Shown piece after piece: positions 44,870 to 57,503 of a stretch of DNA of 64,000 bases (its first letter is position 1; every line of letters begins with the position of its first letter). The notes beneath the pieces were generated by a model, which was not told the origin of the DNA, did not search any database, and saw nothing but the letters and a program-made list of their open reading frames with translations. The translations under genes were made by a program, and so were the position numbers. Location of the stretch: NCBI GenBank assembly GCA_012064385.1, contig QRDG01000415.1:2201792-2265791 (forward strand). Reading direction: 5' to 3'. The stretch comes from Puccinellia tenuiflora. Taxonomy: Eukaryota; Streptophyta; Magnoliopsida; Poales; Poaceae.

Positions 44870-47453
44870 TCATACGGACTGGCCTCCTGGCCCTCCATAG
44901 TTGAATTTTCCTTCTGCAACCGGTGATACTGAGTAGAGTTTATCGTCTGTGACTCTGGTTGGCATATCATTGCTTACTAGGGTGCTTTTGCCATCCTCGT
45001 CGATGAGCTGAATGTCACGAATTGATGCAGCTTTGCCTGTATCTGATGCAAAGGCTCCGCTTCCCATGGGAGGTGATGAAACTCTTCCGGAGTTAAGAAC
45101 ATGACCACCCACCAAGATATGAGATGCTTTCACCGATAAGCTACTAAATAGTGATGCCGGAAAGTAACCACTGGGATTGGGTCGCTATTGAAGCCACAAT
45201 GTAACCACCAGTTTCCACTTGATTTGTCCTGTAGAATAAATTCATGCGAAAGGATGAAAAAAATACATTAGAATTAGAACCAACTTAGAACATTCCCACA
45301 ATGTTGAATGAGTAAAAGAATACCCCCGATGTATCGAAATGCATTTCACTCTACGATCGATGTTTGTGTACTACTAGATAGCAGAACACACAAGGCCAAC
45401 ATATAATAATGCAATAAATGACTATATGCATCAATCGATGATGAGAATGGGGTCTTTCCCCTTTTCGAAACAAGAGTAGCTATATACATTTGATTACTTA
45501 GCAGCATTTAAGTGAAGAATCAGTGTCTAATTCTCATATCATGCAATTTGATTTGACAAAAATCATACTAGAATTCAATGTATTTTTGACACAGGAGAGA
45601 GCACACATACCTTGAACACTTTAATAGTAATATTTTGCCGTACCCCATTAATATCAGACACGGGTTCAATGATATCACCAGGAAATATAGGGGACCCGCT
45701 CACAAGCTGAAACCCTGGACAATCCACGTTGACGCATCCAGTACTTTGATGGTTGTCTTTCTGCAGTTTCATTCATGCCATTCAGATTTAACCTCGCAAT
45801 GTTTACTACTTACTCATATTTATTTCATCTACTTTGTTTGTTTTCCCCGAATTTGTTCATTCTCTTTCATGACTATTTGTGCTTGAGTGATCACATGAAC
45901 TATCTCTTTCATCTCTCCAAAATCTTAACTGCAATCTACTTTAGTAATTTTCCAAGATGGCATTGTTAGCACCACACTTCAAATAAATCACCATAAAAAT
46001 AGCGTGATGAGAGAGTACATTTTTTCTAAGGACTTTGGTCAAAGTAAACAAATATACATACCGTCCAAACCGTAAAAAGGTGAGTGTGTGAGTGGTGAGC
46101 TGGCCAAACCTGCATAGTTATCGGAGAGCCTTAAGGTCCTTCAATACAACCATCGTTGGAATTCATATCGAGTATGAGGAGACAAGAGAAAGGTAACTTA
46201 CCACCCATCCAACAATAATTGCATTGAGATTTTGATCAAAATCACCCTCAAAGTTGTAGATGCAAATTGCTCCTGCGCTCAACTGGTTATCATTAAGAGT
46301 GTACCCATACACCTCCGATGTAGTAGCTAATCCATAGTATGCATTGTCATTGTTTTCAGTCGTCTTATGTAAGGCAAACTATGTGGAATGAAAAGAAGTT
46401 TAATATGGAATTCATGAATAATAAAAATAGATAAGATAATAAGTGTAAGAGAAATAATAAATCAAAGCTCACTACACCAATGAATACTAGCACATTATCA
46501 AATTGGAAACGAACTTGTCGATAAATAGTTTGGTAGATGCAAATAATACACACACAAGATTTTCTATGTAAAGAGTAGCAAGCATGGCAACTCACATATC
46601 TTTGAAGTCCAGTTTTTCTGATGGCGAAGTTTGTCCATATGACATCTGAATGGAGCTTGGTGAATGATTTGATGAATTGCACTTGGGATCACTATCTTGT
46701 GGATGTGAGTCTTTTACCTTTGCACTCATGAGCTTCCCTGAAATACCAAAAATTTCCTTCAGGGCATATGGGAGCTTGTAAGCATATGTATAATCATTAT
46801 CCAACTTATTGTTTAAAAAGTGATATACTGAGCTAGGAAATTTCATTTTACTAGTAGGATAATAGAAATCGTGCACCCAGCCATGAATAAAATTGTGGAT
46901 TCCAAAACTTTTGGAAGTTCATCAGATAATTCTATTTGCATATAACACACATTAGATGAAATAAGGTAAAGCTAACACTTAGATATTGTAAGGTATAAAA
47001 TCTTTAATGTGTGTGTAATTGTGTCTCATTTACAACTGAATAAACAAGATCAATTGTACAACAAAACTAAGAACATAACGTTAAAGTAACTCTACAATAC
47101 TAGAGATCCGAAGGAAACATGGAAATTGTCTGAGTAATCCATTGCACTCGTACTCCCGGTGAACCTTTTTTTGTAGCAAAAGTCAAAACGTATGACGAGA
47201 GTAATGTGATGTTCTGATTGATGTATATGAAAAAGATAAGCTCCTTTATGCAGAAGTGGAACAATTCAATGAATGGTGTACTGATATTTACCTCCAGGTT
47301 GGTTAGATGAATTGAGCCTCCTAAGCTTGCATGAGCAAAAGAAGTCATGCCTAGGATTAAGATGTGCAATCCTATGCAGAATTGAAACATTTTGAGATGA
47401 GAGAAGGCACCGAGAGAAATGAGCCTATAGCAACTCCTTGCACTATCCATCAA
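44870..47453 (-). pseudogene. Neprosin-like (DUF239) gene, decayed
   Basis: Exons read on the minus strand: 47453-47292 (signal-like hydrophobic start, FQFCIGLHILILGMTSFAHA); an uncertain second exon near 46740-46610; 46378-46202 (NAYYGLATTSEVYG, LNAIIVGWV); 46109-46062 (VWPAHHSH, FTVWT); 45760-45611 (TGCVNVDCPGFQLVSG, FPGDIIEPVSD); 45228-44870 (GNWWLHCGFN ... HILVGGHVLNSG, PPMGSG). These blocks match the neprosin peptidase family (PF03080) in order. Introns 3 to 6 are GT-AG and in phase. Defects: exon 2 has no frame fitting both sides, and one base is gained or lost in the last exon near 45180, after NWWLHCGFN. A secreted protease role is only inferred from family. It may be a pseudogene or contain sequence errors. 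Confidence 0.65.
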
Positions 47454-47917
47454 GAATATATATCATTCAATTTGAATAATAATTTATTGTGTGAAATCTT
47501 GAGCATTTAAAATCTTCCTACTGTCCAACATTAAATGTGCACAAAATAAATTTTGTATTGTAAATAAAATATCAACTAAATATTTCAACTTTACTGTGCA
47601 AAATCTAGAGCATTTAAAATCTTCTTGCTGCCAACGTTAAATGTATGTGCATAAAAATAAATGATGTATTGTAAATAAAATATCTACAAAATATTGCAAC
47701 TTTATTGTGTGAAATCTTGAACATTTAATTGAGAATTTAATTCGTACTAGACCCTCTTTGCGTTGAGTATATGACAAAACAACTGGTCCTGCTCCTTGAT
47801 GCGACACTAGCGGTTAGAACGTTTGCTAACATGGACGAGGCGCATGTTGGTAAGAAAAGACAATAGGCAGGTCCGATCGCTCGGCCGCGTTGCACTTAAG
47901 TTGGTTAAACCCACAGT

Positions 47918-48243
47918 GAGTTAATTGCAGAAACCTACGACAATTGGGGCTAGAGCTACAAAAAAATACCGCTTTACCAATTATTTGCAGAAACCACCGT
48001 TTTCGGGATGATGCGTTGCAAGAAGCATTGATTGGCAAGTTGACACGCTCTAAGTAAGAATATGACAGGCGGGGCCCGCTGTCAGGTCCACGTGGCAGCA
48101 GGAGTTAATTGCAGAAACCTACGACAATTGGGGCTAGGGGTAAAAAAGCTACCACTTTATGAATTATTTGCAAAAACCACCGTTTTCGGGGTGATGCGTC
48201 GCAAGAAGCACTTATTGGCAAGTTGACACGATCTAAGCAAGAA
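47918..48243 (+). repeat. Direct repeat of about 135 bp, two copies
   Basis: AGTTAATTGCAGAAACCTAC starts at 47919 and 48113. Each copy runs on through ACCACCGTTTTCGGG(A/G)TGATGCG to GACACG and AAGAA (ends near 48060 and 48243). The spacer contains GGCGGGGCCCGCTGTCAGG. It looks like part of a non-autonomous DNA transposon, but no terminal inverted repeat was identified. The stretches 47454-47917 and 48244-48540 show no gene. Confidence 0.65.
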
Positions 48244-48540
48244 GCCCTCGTGCATACTGCCATGAGGGAGCCGTCGTGAAACCGCCGACCGCGTCCCCGC
48301 TGCGTCTAGCGCGTGCCCTGCGCGTGCTCGCCACGAGGCAGCCGCCGACCGCGGCGCCGTCTTCGTACAGCGTGCCCCGCGCGTGCTCGCCATGAGGCAG
48401 CCATCTAGGTGCCGCCAACTTCTGTGGAGCCACATGGGCACGGCGGCGGCACCCTCGGTCACGTTGTCGTTGCTCCGGACAGAAGCGGTGACCAGTGCGC
48501 ATCGCGGCCTCGACCTCGGCGGGCTTCCTCCGGCGCGACA

Positions 48541-50030
48541 TTGTAATATCCCAGGATTTAGAGTACAAAATTAGAGAGAACACAGAAGTGTGCATTGCAT
48601 TCATGCATCAGAAAATCCGAAGAATTTTCGCGCGATTGTTTTCAAAACACTAAGTGATCGAAGTTTCACTTGAGTTGGTGGAACTGAAGTAGATCATCAA
48701 CTTGAGCATTATAAACTTTGAGATGATCTTGGCTTAAACCCTATTTCTGGGTAGAGAGGTATATGATAAAATTGTTAAACCCAGTGGGAATATAACTTGT
48801 CATACCAAGTCATTACTTTAGGAATTGATGATACGTCTAGTCATTCCTAGTTATCATCTTAAGCATCTAGTCTAATCAATTGTGCTAGACATATCTCTAG
48901 CACATGGAAATCATGCCAGTCTCGAATACAAACCTGAATTCCCTAAATCTTAACCAAGATCTTCTAAACTTATATAGATCATCGAAGTCATTTAGCAAGA
49001 GGAGCTAACCCAGAAAACAAGGTAAAGCAACAAGAGGATTTCGAAGAAGGATTTCTTAGGAATGGCATATCAATACTATGTCCATCTGCAATGGAGATAT
49101 GAAACTCTTATATCAGAACCTTGTCTTATTAATCTCTCTGGAAAGAGTGTGATATTCCAATGTTAGTATTATATCGAGGTAGTTTGGTAACAAGCTTTGC
49201 AACCTTGTTAACAAATCACTTTAGTATGCTCAAACAAAGGAATGTCATATACAAATAAACAGAAGGTCAGATAATGCAATACATCTTAGCCACTTGAATA
49301 TAAGGGAAGTTTGATGACAAGACTAGCTACCTTGTTAACAACTTATTCTTATAGACATATGGCAAATTGATGTCATAATATACACATACATTCATCTATA
49401 ACCAATAGAAAGCTTTGCTAGGACTGAGTTGGATGTCTTCACCACAAGGGTGAGGCAAATGATGTTGGATACTAGATAAAGGACTTCAAGAAATTGTCTT
49501 AAGCCAAGTATTGACTTGAGGGATCAATATTTAAGTGATGACTATAATGGAGTATGGATCATTTGGATCAACTGGATCCAAGTAGGGAAACATGACAAGA
49601 GACAACCATGATCCATATAATAGGAGGAAATGAGGAAAATACTAAACCACAAATATAACTTAGGCAACAAAATCAAGTTTCCAAATAATAAAGGGACATG
49701 GTAGTTTATGGTATTTCTCCAAGGATATGATTATCAAGGAGAAAGTAAAGCCAAATCATAAAGCCATATGATCACCATCATATTTAACCATCACATGAGT
49801 TAACTCTCCAATTCATGTGAGTGGACAAGTCTCATATGAGAGAAGATCACAGGTTCATCTAGTGATAAGGCCATTTAGTTTGTTCAAGATTTTATTATCA
49901 AAAAGAGATGAAACTAGACATGAGGTAAAGGAACCACATGGACTATTTAGTCAGCAGTTGTTCTAACAACTCGCTTCCACAATTATCAAAGTATCTATTC
50001 CTGTCAAAAGAGTGCAACACTTGTCCTTCT
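48541..50030 (+). mobile_element. LTR-like stretch starting TGTAATATCCCAGG, plus strand
   Basis: The start TGTAATATCCCAGGATTTAG is of the kind seen at 5' ends of long Gypsy LTRs. It is AT-rich throughout, without a protein frame. It ends where the Athila-type LTR begins in mid-sequence at 50031. Family not assigned, and no partner LTR in the window. Confidence 0.4.
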
Positions 50031-51701
50031 CTAGAGTATGTAGAAGTGGAAGTCTTTTCCCCACGAGGGTGACTCGAGGGTTTAATATCGAACTCTCGGG
50101 GAATCAGTAGTGGGGATTTTATCTCCGTGTCCTTCTCTAGATTTCCTGCAAACAAAGTAGATTGCTTTGTGCCCTCAACCTCACCAAGTGGTTGTCAAGC
50201 ACAAGGTGTGAGAATGATATTAAGATAATAATGAATGCAAAACAGTAAATAAATATGCAATGTTGGTAAGTAGTAATGCAAGGATGATAGTAATGATGAT
50301 GGATGATATTTTTGGGGTTTTTATATGTGTATGCAATGAATAAAAGTGTTTTTGTATTTTCTGATTTTAAAATGGCTGAATGTAGAAAATGCTTAAAAGT
50401 GATTGAAAAGTTGTTTCTTATGATTAAAAATGGACCGGGGTTCATGGTTTCACACATGCACTCTCTCTTTAATATAGTGTGGTAAATAAACAGACATAGG
50501 ATTAACATATGAGATTGCAAACAAGTTTAATGACATGTTACTAATTATATGGGCATCACGTCCTAACATAGAGACCTTTTGATTATTAGTCTCACTTATA
50601 CTCCACCAAGATGCGAACTAAATCATACACCTCAGTAATTAAGATGACTCGGAGTATAGCTTTAAGATTAATGACATGAAGTGAAAATAAGAACATGATG
50701 GATCTAGTCATAGATAGAGGCTTGTCACTCCTCAACCTTGCAACATGGTATTTTGGTTTATCCCTAGTGAGACAACAAAGTAAGGTAAACACCCAATGGA
50801 TCATGATATTAAGTTGTCAGCTTATCACATCACCACCCCCGTTACTCCAACTAATGCACACGTTCTTCCTCACACGCTCTCATAAACATGCTTGATCAAA
50901 ACAAGGATACAAGAACGGGGTATATAATATGCATCTACTTTCATAACTGAAATAAACATTGCAATCTCAACATATATTAACTCATAAAAAGATCCACCAC
51001 AAAGGTAATACAACGATGACCGTAATCATGTTCAGCAGCTCATACGGTGCTAATTAGTGAAGCTCAAGAGAGAGAGAGATACATATGCTACTGCCACAAA
51101 CCCATAGTCCAGAGGTGGACTACTCCCTCTTTATCATGGAGACGTGGAGATGTCGATGGAGAAGAAGGAGACCTCTCCGGCAGTGCTCTGCCGGAGTTTC
51201 CCCCCTCCAATCTGCAGCCTCCTGGTTTCTGTTTCTTGTTTCTCTCGTGTGGTGGCTCTCCCTTCGAAGAATGTCGGGGGGGCTCTTTATATAGACGTTT
51301 TTAGGTCACGAGGATGCTTCAGGGCGAAGGATCGACGCAAACGGGGCCACGAGGGCCAAAAGAGGTGGGCCCACGTGGCCCCTGTACCTGGCCGTGTGGG
51401 GCACCCCCTTTTGCCCCTCCGGCCTCCGTTCGCTTGCTTCCTTCGCTCCTAGGTCTTCCTCCTTCCAAAATAATGATCCCCGTAAATTTATAGCTCATTA
51501 TGACGTCGTTAAGGCCCTGAAACAAATAAGGAAAGAAATAGGGATTTTCTGCCTGCGTAGGATTAATTCCATAAAAAGGGGAAATCATTATTAATTACCA
51601 AAAATCATTAAATAACAGTAATATACCCCTTATATGATGCAAATATGAATGGAAAACAAGTGTTATAGTGCAAAGTTCATGTATGCATTTTACATGCATC
51701 A
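50031..51701 (-). repeat. Athila-type element 3' LTR (end missing)
   Basis: It matches 55583-57250 on the same strand, from AGAGTATGTAGAAGTGG to GCATCA. On the minus strand it starts TGATGCATGTAAAATGC. The matching sequence stops at 50031, where an unrelated stretch begins. A TATA-like TATATAAAGAG (reverse complement) lies near 51282-51292. Confidence 0.85.
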
Positions 51702-51722
51702 ACATCCCAAGCTTAACTCATG
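51702..51722 (-). promoter_or_regulatory. Athila-type element polypurine tract region
   Basis: On the minus strand AAGCTTGGGATGT directly precedes the 3' LTR start (TGATGC). This phrase is typical of this place in grass Athila-like elements. Confidence 0.6.
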
Positions 51723-54163
51723 CTCGTCCTCGAGTATGGAAGTGATAAAACTAACATGAACTTGCAATATAATAACAACATGCATATAAAAGATGATTGC
51801 TACTGCTACATAAAGTCAAATGATTCATTATTCAAAGAAGTAGCAATATGCAAACAGTTTATAAAGTGATATCAAGTATTCAATGCAAGGATGTTCAATG
51901 ATAGTTCATAAAGTGTAACATAAAAGATAGTAATATGGACGTTCTTACTTTTGCATACTTGTGGTCATGGAGTGTAGATGAAAATCTGAATATAAAAGGT
52001 GGACACTTTGGAAAAGATGTATAAATGAGTAGAGGTAAAACATGCATAAGTTTCATCTATCCTTCAAACTATTCTACTTGAGTTATTGATTGCAATGGTA
52101 ATACTTGGTGTAAAGCTCTCATTCCCCTATCATAGCATCATGAATGATTAAAGTTAAATGTGAAAGCAAATATGAGTAGTGGCCTTGATAAAGTAAAGGT
52201 TAGATGTCTCATGCCCCTTGAATACAAGTACCTACACCATGATTACTCAACTTGGGAAATAAAGCAAGTTTAAGTTATCTATCATTGTAAGTAATAATGG
52301 TATCATCAAGAGCCTCAAATGGGGTACCTCTTGTCCCATGATATGGATCAAGCCCACATCAAAACAACAAGACAAACAAACATAATGAACAACCTCAACA
52401 CCCTTTTTATTTACCACTTGATATAGCTTTTTATTGTAGGGTGTATCACAGAAAGTTCAAAATAGCATGTAAGTAAATTTCCACCATGAATGATGCATGG
52501 CTTAGATTAGAGGCCCAGGTTTCTCTCTAACCATTTATACAAACTCATTTAAACTTACTCTATTTCCACATTATTTCACCATGATAGGCATCCATAAACA
52601 AAAGTACATGATATCAACTAAATAAATGATGGAACATGTTGAAAGCTTTGCATGTGACAGCACATATGGGCTAACTCCCAACATTAAACATTTATCAAGC
52701 CACTATCATCATAATATTAATCACAATGGTTCATGTTTATTAAATGCAATAAAAATAAAGTGTGCATCAAGTTCGCGAGAGCTTTTTAACCAACTTTTCC
52801 CATTACAATAAATAACATAATCATTTTCATTTAGAGCTATAGATAACACAAATAAAATGGTAAACATACTTGGAATAGCATAAAGCTAATAGGTAGTTAT
52901 GGTGGACTCACTGGAAAAACTTGGGTTGAGGGTGCTGGAAACAAGTTTTTACTTGTTGGAATTTTTGGGCTAGCAAAAGGGAGAAAGATGACCATCTAGA
53001 TGCATGCATGAGTGTCCATAGAACTAACTAATTCATGTCAAATAAGGTGAAATAACACACAGCATCAAAACATGAATAAAAGATAGCTCATGATAAAGCA
53101 TTTGCAACTTATTACTCATAAAGAAGCTCATGAATCATGCAACTATATGTGTCATTAAAAATCAACTTAGACATCCCTTTTCCCAATACCATAAAAGCAT
53201 GCAAGATATTTCAACCCATATTTCCAGTAGCTTTCTCATATATAAATGATAGTGTGGTGGTCTCACAAAAATAAAAATCAAAGCAAAAACAAACAAAAAG
53301 ACGCTCCAAGTTTATGCGATAAAGTGTTTCAAATGAAAAACAAAAGTTAGACGTGTGCAAACCGAGAGTATGTTGGTTCAGTGGGGATGTTATCCACATC
53401 CCCAAGCTTATGGTTTTCACCATCCTTGGATAACTCATGGTGCATCTCCTCCAATCCCTGTGAAAAAACTTCAAAACACTGTTTCTCCCATTTCTTTTCT
53501 GTGGGGTGATATTAGTAGAGATAAACAAATAGGCTTCTTGCTGCATATAATCCATGGACTAAAATTCATATGAATGATCAGAGAGTGTATAATGTTGTAT
53601 GCCCACTCATAAACTCAATTGGATCAAAAAGATTCAACTCAAAAGTTCAAACTATGCATAAAACAATATGGGACAGAATCTGTCCAGAAAAACAACAGCA
53701 GCAAAACGTATTTTTATGTCCTACTTAAACTCATCTAAAAATTCTAAAAAATTTCAGGTATACAGAGGATGAAAATTTGCAGTTACAGTTAAAATCTCAT
53801 CTCAATAGGAGTTACAGAATAGCAATGAAAAATAAAACCGTGCACAGACTTCGTGTAGGAATAAAATCTCCGAATAGAAGTAGCAACTTTTCAAACCAAA
53901 ATAGGTAAAACTTGGCACTTTATTAAAAATTCCAGAAACTAAGCTAAGAAAACAATCTCTTGTTACAGCAAGAGGACACAAAGAAAATCCAAATAAAAAC
54001 AACCGGGTTGCCTCCCGTAAAGCGCTTTCTTTATAGCCATATAGCTAGGCTTACTTGTTGTTTACCGAAGATGAAGCTCATGAGAGAGATTAAAAGTTGT
54101 GCCCTTCTTCCTTGGGAAGTATTCCATGCATTTCTTATGTGGAAACTGAAACTTCACATTCCC

Positions 54164-55159
54164 TTACTTTGAATCAATAATAGCCCCTGTGGTACGAAGA
54201 AAAGGTCTTCCAAGAATAATAGGACTAGAGGTTTTATTCTCCATATCCATGATTAGAAAATCCACAGGTACAAAAGTCATATGTAACTCTACCATAACAT
54301 CACTTACTTTTCCTAAAGCACGTTTAATGGTATTATCAGCAAGTGCAAGTTCAACAGAGCATTTTTCAAGATTCTTTAATTCAAGTACTTCATATAATTC
54401 TTTAGATAAAATAGAGACACTAGATCCTAGATCAAGTATGGCATGGTGTGTCTCTTTTCCAATAGTTACTAGCACCTTGGGGATCCATATATCCCCAAGC
54501 TTAGGTGGTATCATATCTTCTTGATTGTATCTAGCAATTTTTTCTTTCAACACATGATTAGCAATATAGGAACCAAAACCAGATTGGTTAACATCAATAG
54601 AAGGATCACTTGCAAATTTTTGTAAGATAGATATTAATTCATGCAAGGTATAATTCTCTAAATCAAGAAAAGGATCATTAACTTCACTAAGCATCTTAAC
54701 TTCTTCAACTTTTACTCCCCTATTATAAAGATCAAATATTTCATAACGGTCATCAAAAACCTCTTCAGGTACTTGGGCTTTATCTAAACTTTCTTTAATT
54801 TTTGCTTCCAAAAGCAAGCCATCAAGTAGATAATAAATATTAGAAGCAGTCATATTCATAAAAGAACCTTCACACTCCTTAGCATTTCCTCTAAGTGAGA
54901 AAGGAAATAATTTCAGTTTTAGAACATCACTTTCAACATTCTTATATTTTTGCATGTTACAGATTTCAACAAAATCATGAAGATGCATAGAGGCATCCTC
55001 CACAGCACTACCACCAAATTTCTCCCTAGTTATCAAGTTCAACAAACTAGGACTTACTTCATAGCTATCAGCTTGTATCTCAGGTATGGTAATAGGTTTA
55101 GCAATAAATTGATCATTTGGAGTATTTGTGTAGTCACACAACTTAGTCCTATCACCCAT
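54164..55159 (-). pseudogene. Athila-type gag-protease fusion frame (331 codons)
   Basis: Residues 1-97 are the start of an Athila gag (LLNLITREKFGGSAVEDASM, LFPFSLRGNAKE). At about residue 97 the capsid core breaks off and a Glu/Ser-rich linker follows (CEGSFMNMTAS). From about 215 on comes the protease region (ATIGKETHHAIL-like run, DLGSSVSILSKELYE, SPIILGRPFLRTTGA). The catalytic run is D-L-G-S, as often in this group. A stop (TAA at 54166-54164) replaces what looks like a sense codon, since the similar frame continues past it (GNVKFQFPHKKCMEYF). The missing gag core and pol show a deletion derivative. Confidence 0.75.
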
Positions 55160-55440
55160 TTTAGCAAGTTTTTATGTGTTTTTAATTTTTTATGCAAAAC
55201 TGAAAATAAAATGACACTAAATAATGCAAACCGAATTAACTAATGCAAAACTGAAAATAAAAAATGCAAACCGAAATCTAAAAATGATATGCAAGACAAT
55301 AACAAAACAAAATAAAATGCTTGAAGGTAAAGATGGACAAGATGATGCTCACGTAGGTGCAACCTCCCCAAGCTTAGGTGTTAGCACAAGTTGGTGATGA
55401 AGTTGACTTTGTTGTGATATCTTTGGATAAAACCTTCCAG

Positions 55441-55465
55441 CTATGATTCCCCGGCAACGGCGCCA
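55441..55465 (-). promoter_or_regulatory. Athila-type primer-binding site
   Basis: On the minus strand TGGCGCCGTTGCCGGGGA lies at 55465-55448, 11 bases inside the 5' LTR end. This is the tRNA-Asp-type site usual for Athila elements. Confidence 0.8.
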
Positions 55466-55476
55466 AAAAAAACACG

Positions 55477-57250
55477 TGATGACGGAATTGATGAGAGTGT
55501 TTCTCCCTCAACTACGCCAACAAGCACTCTTGATACCCTGAAAGGAAAATAATATATGGGATAGGTTGAGCCTCCAAGTGCAGAGTATGTAGAAGTGGAA
55601 GTCTTTTCCCCACGAGGGTGACTCGAGGGTTTAATATCGAACTCTCGGGGAATCAGTAGTGGGGATTTTATCTCCTTGTCCTTCTCTAGATTTCCTGCAA
55701 ACAAAGTAGATTGCTTTGTGCCCTAAACCTCACCAAGTGGTTGTCAAGCACAAGGTGTGAGAATGATATTAAGATAATAATGAATGCAAAACAGTAAATA
55801 AATATGCAATGGTGGTAAGTAGTAATGCAAGGATGATAGTAATGATGATGGATGATATTTTTGGGGTTTTTATATGTGTATGCAATGAATAAAAGTGTTT
55901 TTGTATTTTCTGATTTTAAAATGGATGAATGTAGAAAATGCTTAAAAGTGATTAAAAAGTTGTTTCTTATGATTAAAAATGGACCGGGGTTCATGGTTTC
56001 ACACATGCACTCTCTCTTTAATATAGTGTGGTAAATAAGTAGACATAGGATTAACATATGAGATTGCAAACAAGTTTAATGACATGTTACTAATTATATG
56101 GGCATCACGTCCTAACATAGAGACCTTTTGATTATTAGTCTCACTTATACTCCACCAAGATGCGAACTAAATCATACACCTCAGTAATTAAGATGACTCG
56201 GAGTATAGCTTTAAGATTAATGACATGAAGTGAAAATAAGAACATGATGGATCTAGTCATAGATAGAGGCTTGTCACTCCTCAACCTTGCAACATGGTAT
56301 TTTGGTTTATCCCTAGTGAGACAACAAAGTAAGGTAAACACCCAATGGATCATGATATTAAGTCGTCAGCTTATCACATCACCACCCCCGTTACTCCAAC
56401 TAATGCATACGTTCTCCCGCACACGCTCTCATAAACATGCTTGATCAAAACAAGGATACAAGAACGGGGTACATAATATGCATCTACTTTCATAACTGAA
56501 ATAAACATTGCAATCTCAACATATATTAACTCATAAAAAGGTCCACCACAAAGGTAAAACAACGATGACCGTAATCATGTTCAGCAGCTCATACGGTGCT
56601 AATTAGTGAAGCTCAAGAGAGAGAGAGATACATATGCTACTACCACAAACCCATAGTCCAGAGGTGGACTACTCCCTCTTCATCATGGAGACGGTGGAGA
56701 TGTCGATGGAGAAGAAGGAGACCTCTCCGACAGCGCTCTGCCGGAGTTTTCCCCCTCCAATCTGCAGCCTCCTGATCTCTGTTTCTTGTTTCTCTCGTGT
56801 GGCAGCTCTCCCTTCGAAGAACGTCGGGGGGCTCTTTATATAGGCGTTTTTAGGTCACGAGGATGCTTCAGGGCGAAGGATCGACGCAAACGGGGCCACG
56901 AGGGCCAAAAGAGGTGGGCCCACGCAGCCCCTATACCTGGCCGCGTGGGGCACCCCCTTTTGCCCCTCCGGCCTCCGTTCGCTTGCTTCCTTCGCTCCTA
57001 GGTCTTCCTCCTTCCAAAATAATAATCCCCGTAAATTTATAGCTCATTATGACGTCGTTAAGGCCCTGAAACAAATAAGGAAAGAAATGGGGATTTTCTG
57101 CCTGCGCAGGATTAATTCCATAAAAAGGGGAAATCATTATTAATTACCAAATATCATTAAATAACAGTAATATACCCCTTATATGATGCAAATATGAATG
57201 GAAAACAAGTGTTATAGTGCAAAGTTCATGTATGCATTTTACAAGCATCA
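55477..57250 (-). repeat. Athila-type element 5' LTR (1,774 bp)
   Basis: Minus strand: starts TGATGCTTGTAAAATGC, ends CCGTCATCA, so TGATG and CATCA mirror each other. TATA-like TATATAAAGAG lies near 56832-56842. Several 60-130 codon frames inside recur in the other LTR and are not genes. Confidence 0.85.
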
Positions 57251-57257
57251 GCGCCGA

Positions 57258-57503
57258 CAACAACACGCGGTGTGCCGGGCCGACTTCGCTTAGGGAGAGC
57301 ATGTAAGGGTGTTGTCGGAGTGCATACACTACTTCCACGCCGAATGCATCGACACCTGGCTGCGCCGGAGCACTAACTGCCCGCTCTGCCGCTCTGAGAC
57401 GATGACTCTGACACCCACGCACAGGGTCGCCGGGTCGCTGAGTCACCACCTGGAGCTCTCCGTGTTCACCGTCTCCGTCGAGGAGATCCTCGTCCGCACA
57501 TAG
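57258..57503 (+). pseudogene. RING-H2 finger fragment with in-frame stop
   Basis: The frame reads VRVLSECIHYFHAECIDTWL ... NCPLCRSE, the second half of an ATL-type RING-H2 domain (C-x-H-x-x-x-H-x-x-C ... C-x-x-C zinc ligands), which in working proteins binds an E2 for ubiquitin transfer. The preceding codons in the same frame (AVCRADFA) carry part of the first half, but a TAG at 57291-57293 interrupts them. The Athila LTR ends at 57250, only a few codons before, so the 5' part (usually a transmembrane segment) is missing. The tail (LELSVFTVSVEE) also fits ATL proteins. Confidence 0.7.

Larger units (their letters stand above)
50031..57250 (-). mobile_element. Athila-type Gypsy element, minus strand, internally deleted
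   Basis: The element has a right (5') LTR at 55477-57250, a left (3') LTR at 50031-51701 lacking its last roughly 105 bp, a primer-binding site for the Athila group, and a gag-protease frame. RT, RNase H and integrase are absent, so it depended on a partner for movement. The stretch 51702-54163 between the protease frame and the 3' LTR is AT-rich with no credible gene. The LTRs agree at about 97-98% by eye. The left end is missing, so no target-site duplication can be tested. Confidence 0.8.

Noticed and set aside
50137..50520. 127-codon minus-strand frame with hydrophobic stretches, repeated at 55686-56069
   Set aside because: It lies inside both LTRs of the Athila-type element and repeats only because the LTRs do.
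53211..53555. 114-codon frame as an envelope-like gene of the Athila element
   Set aside because: Athila elements can carry an env-like frame here, but this one is short, AT-rich, without signal peptide or clear transmembrane pattern, and lies opposite to no conserved feature.
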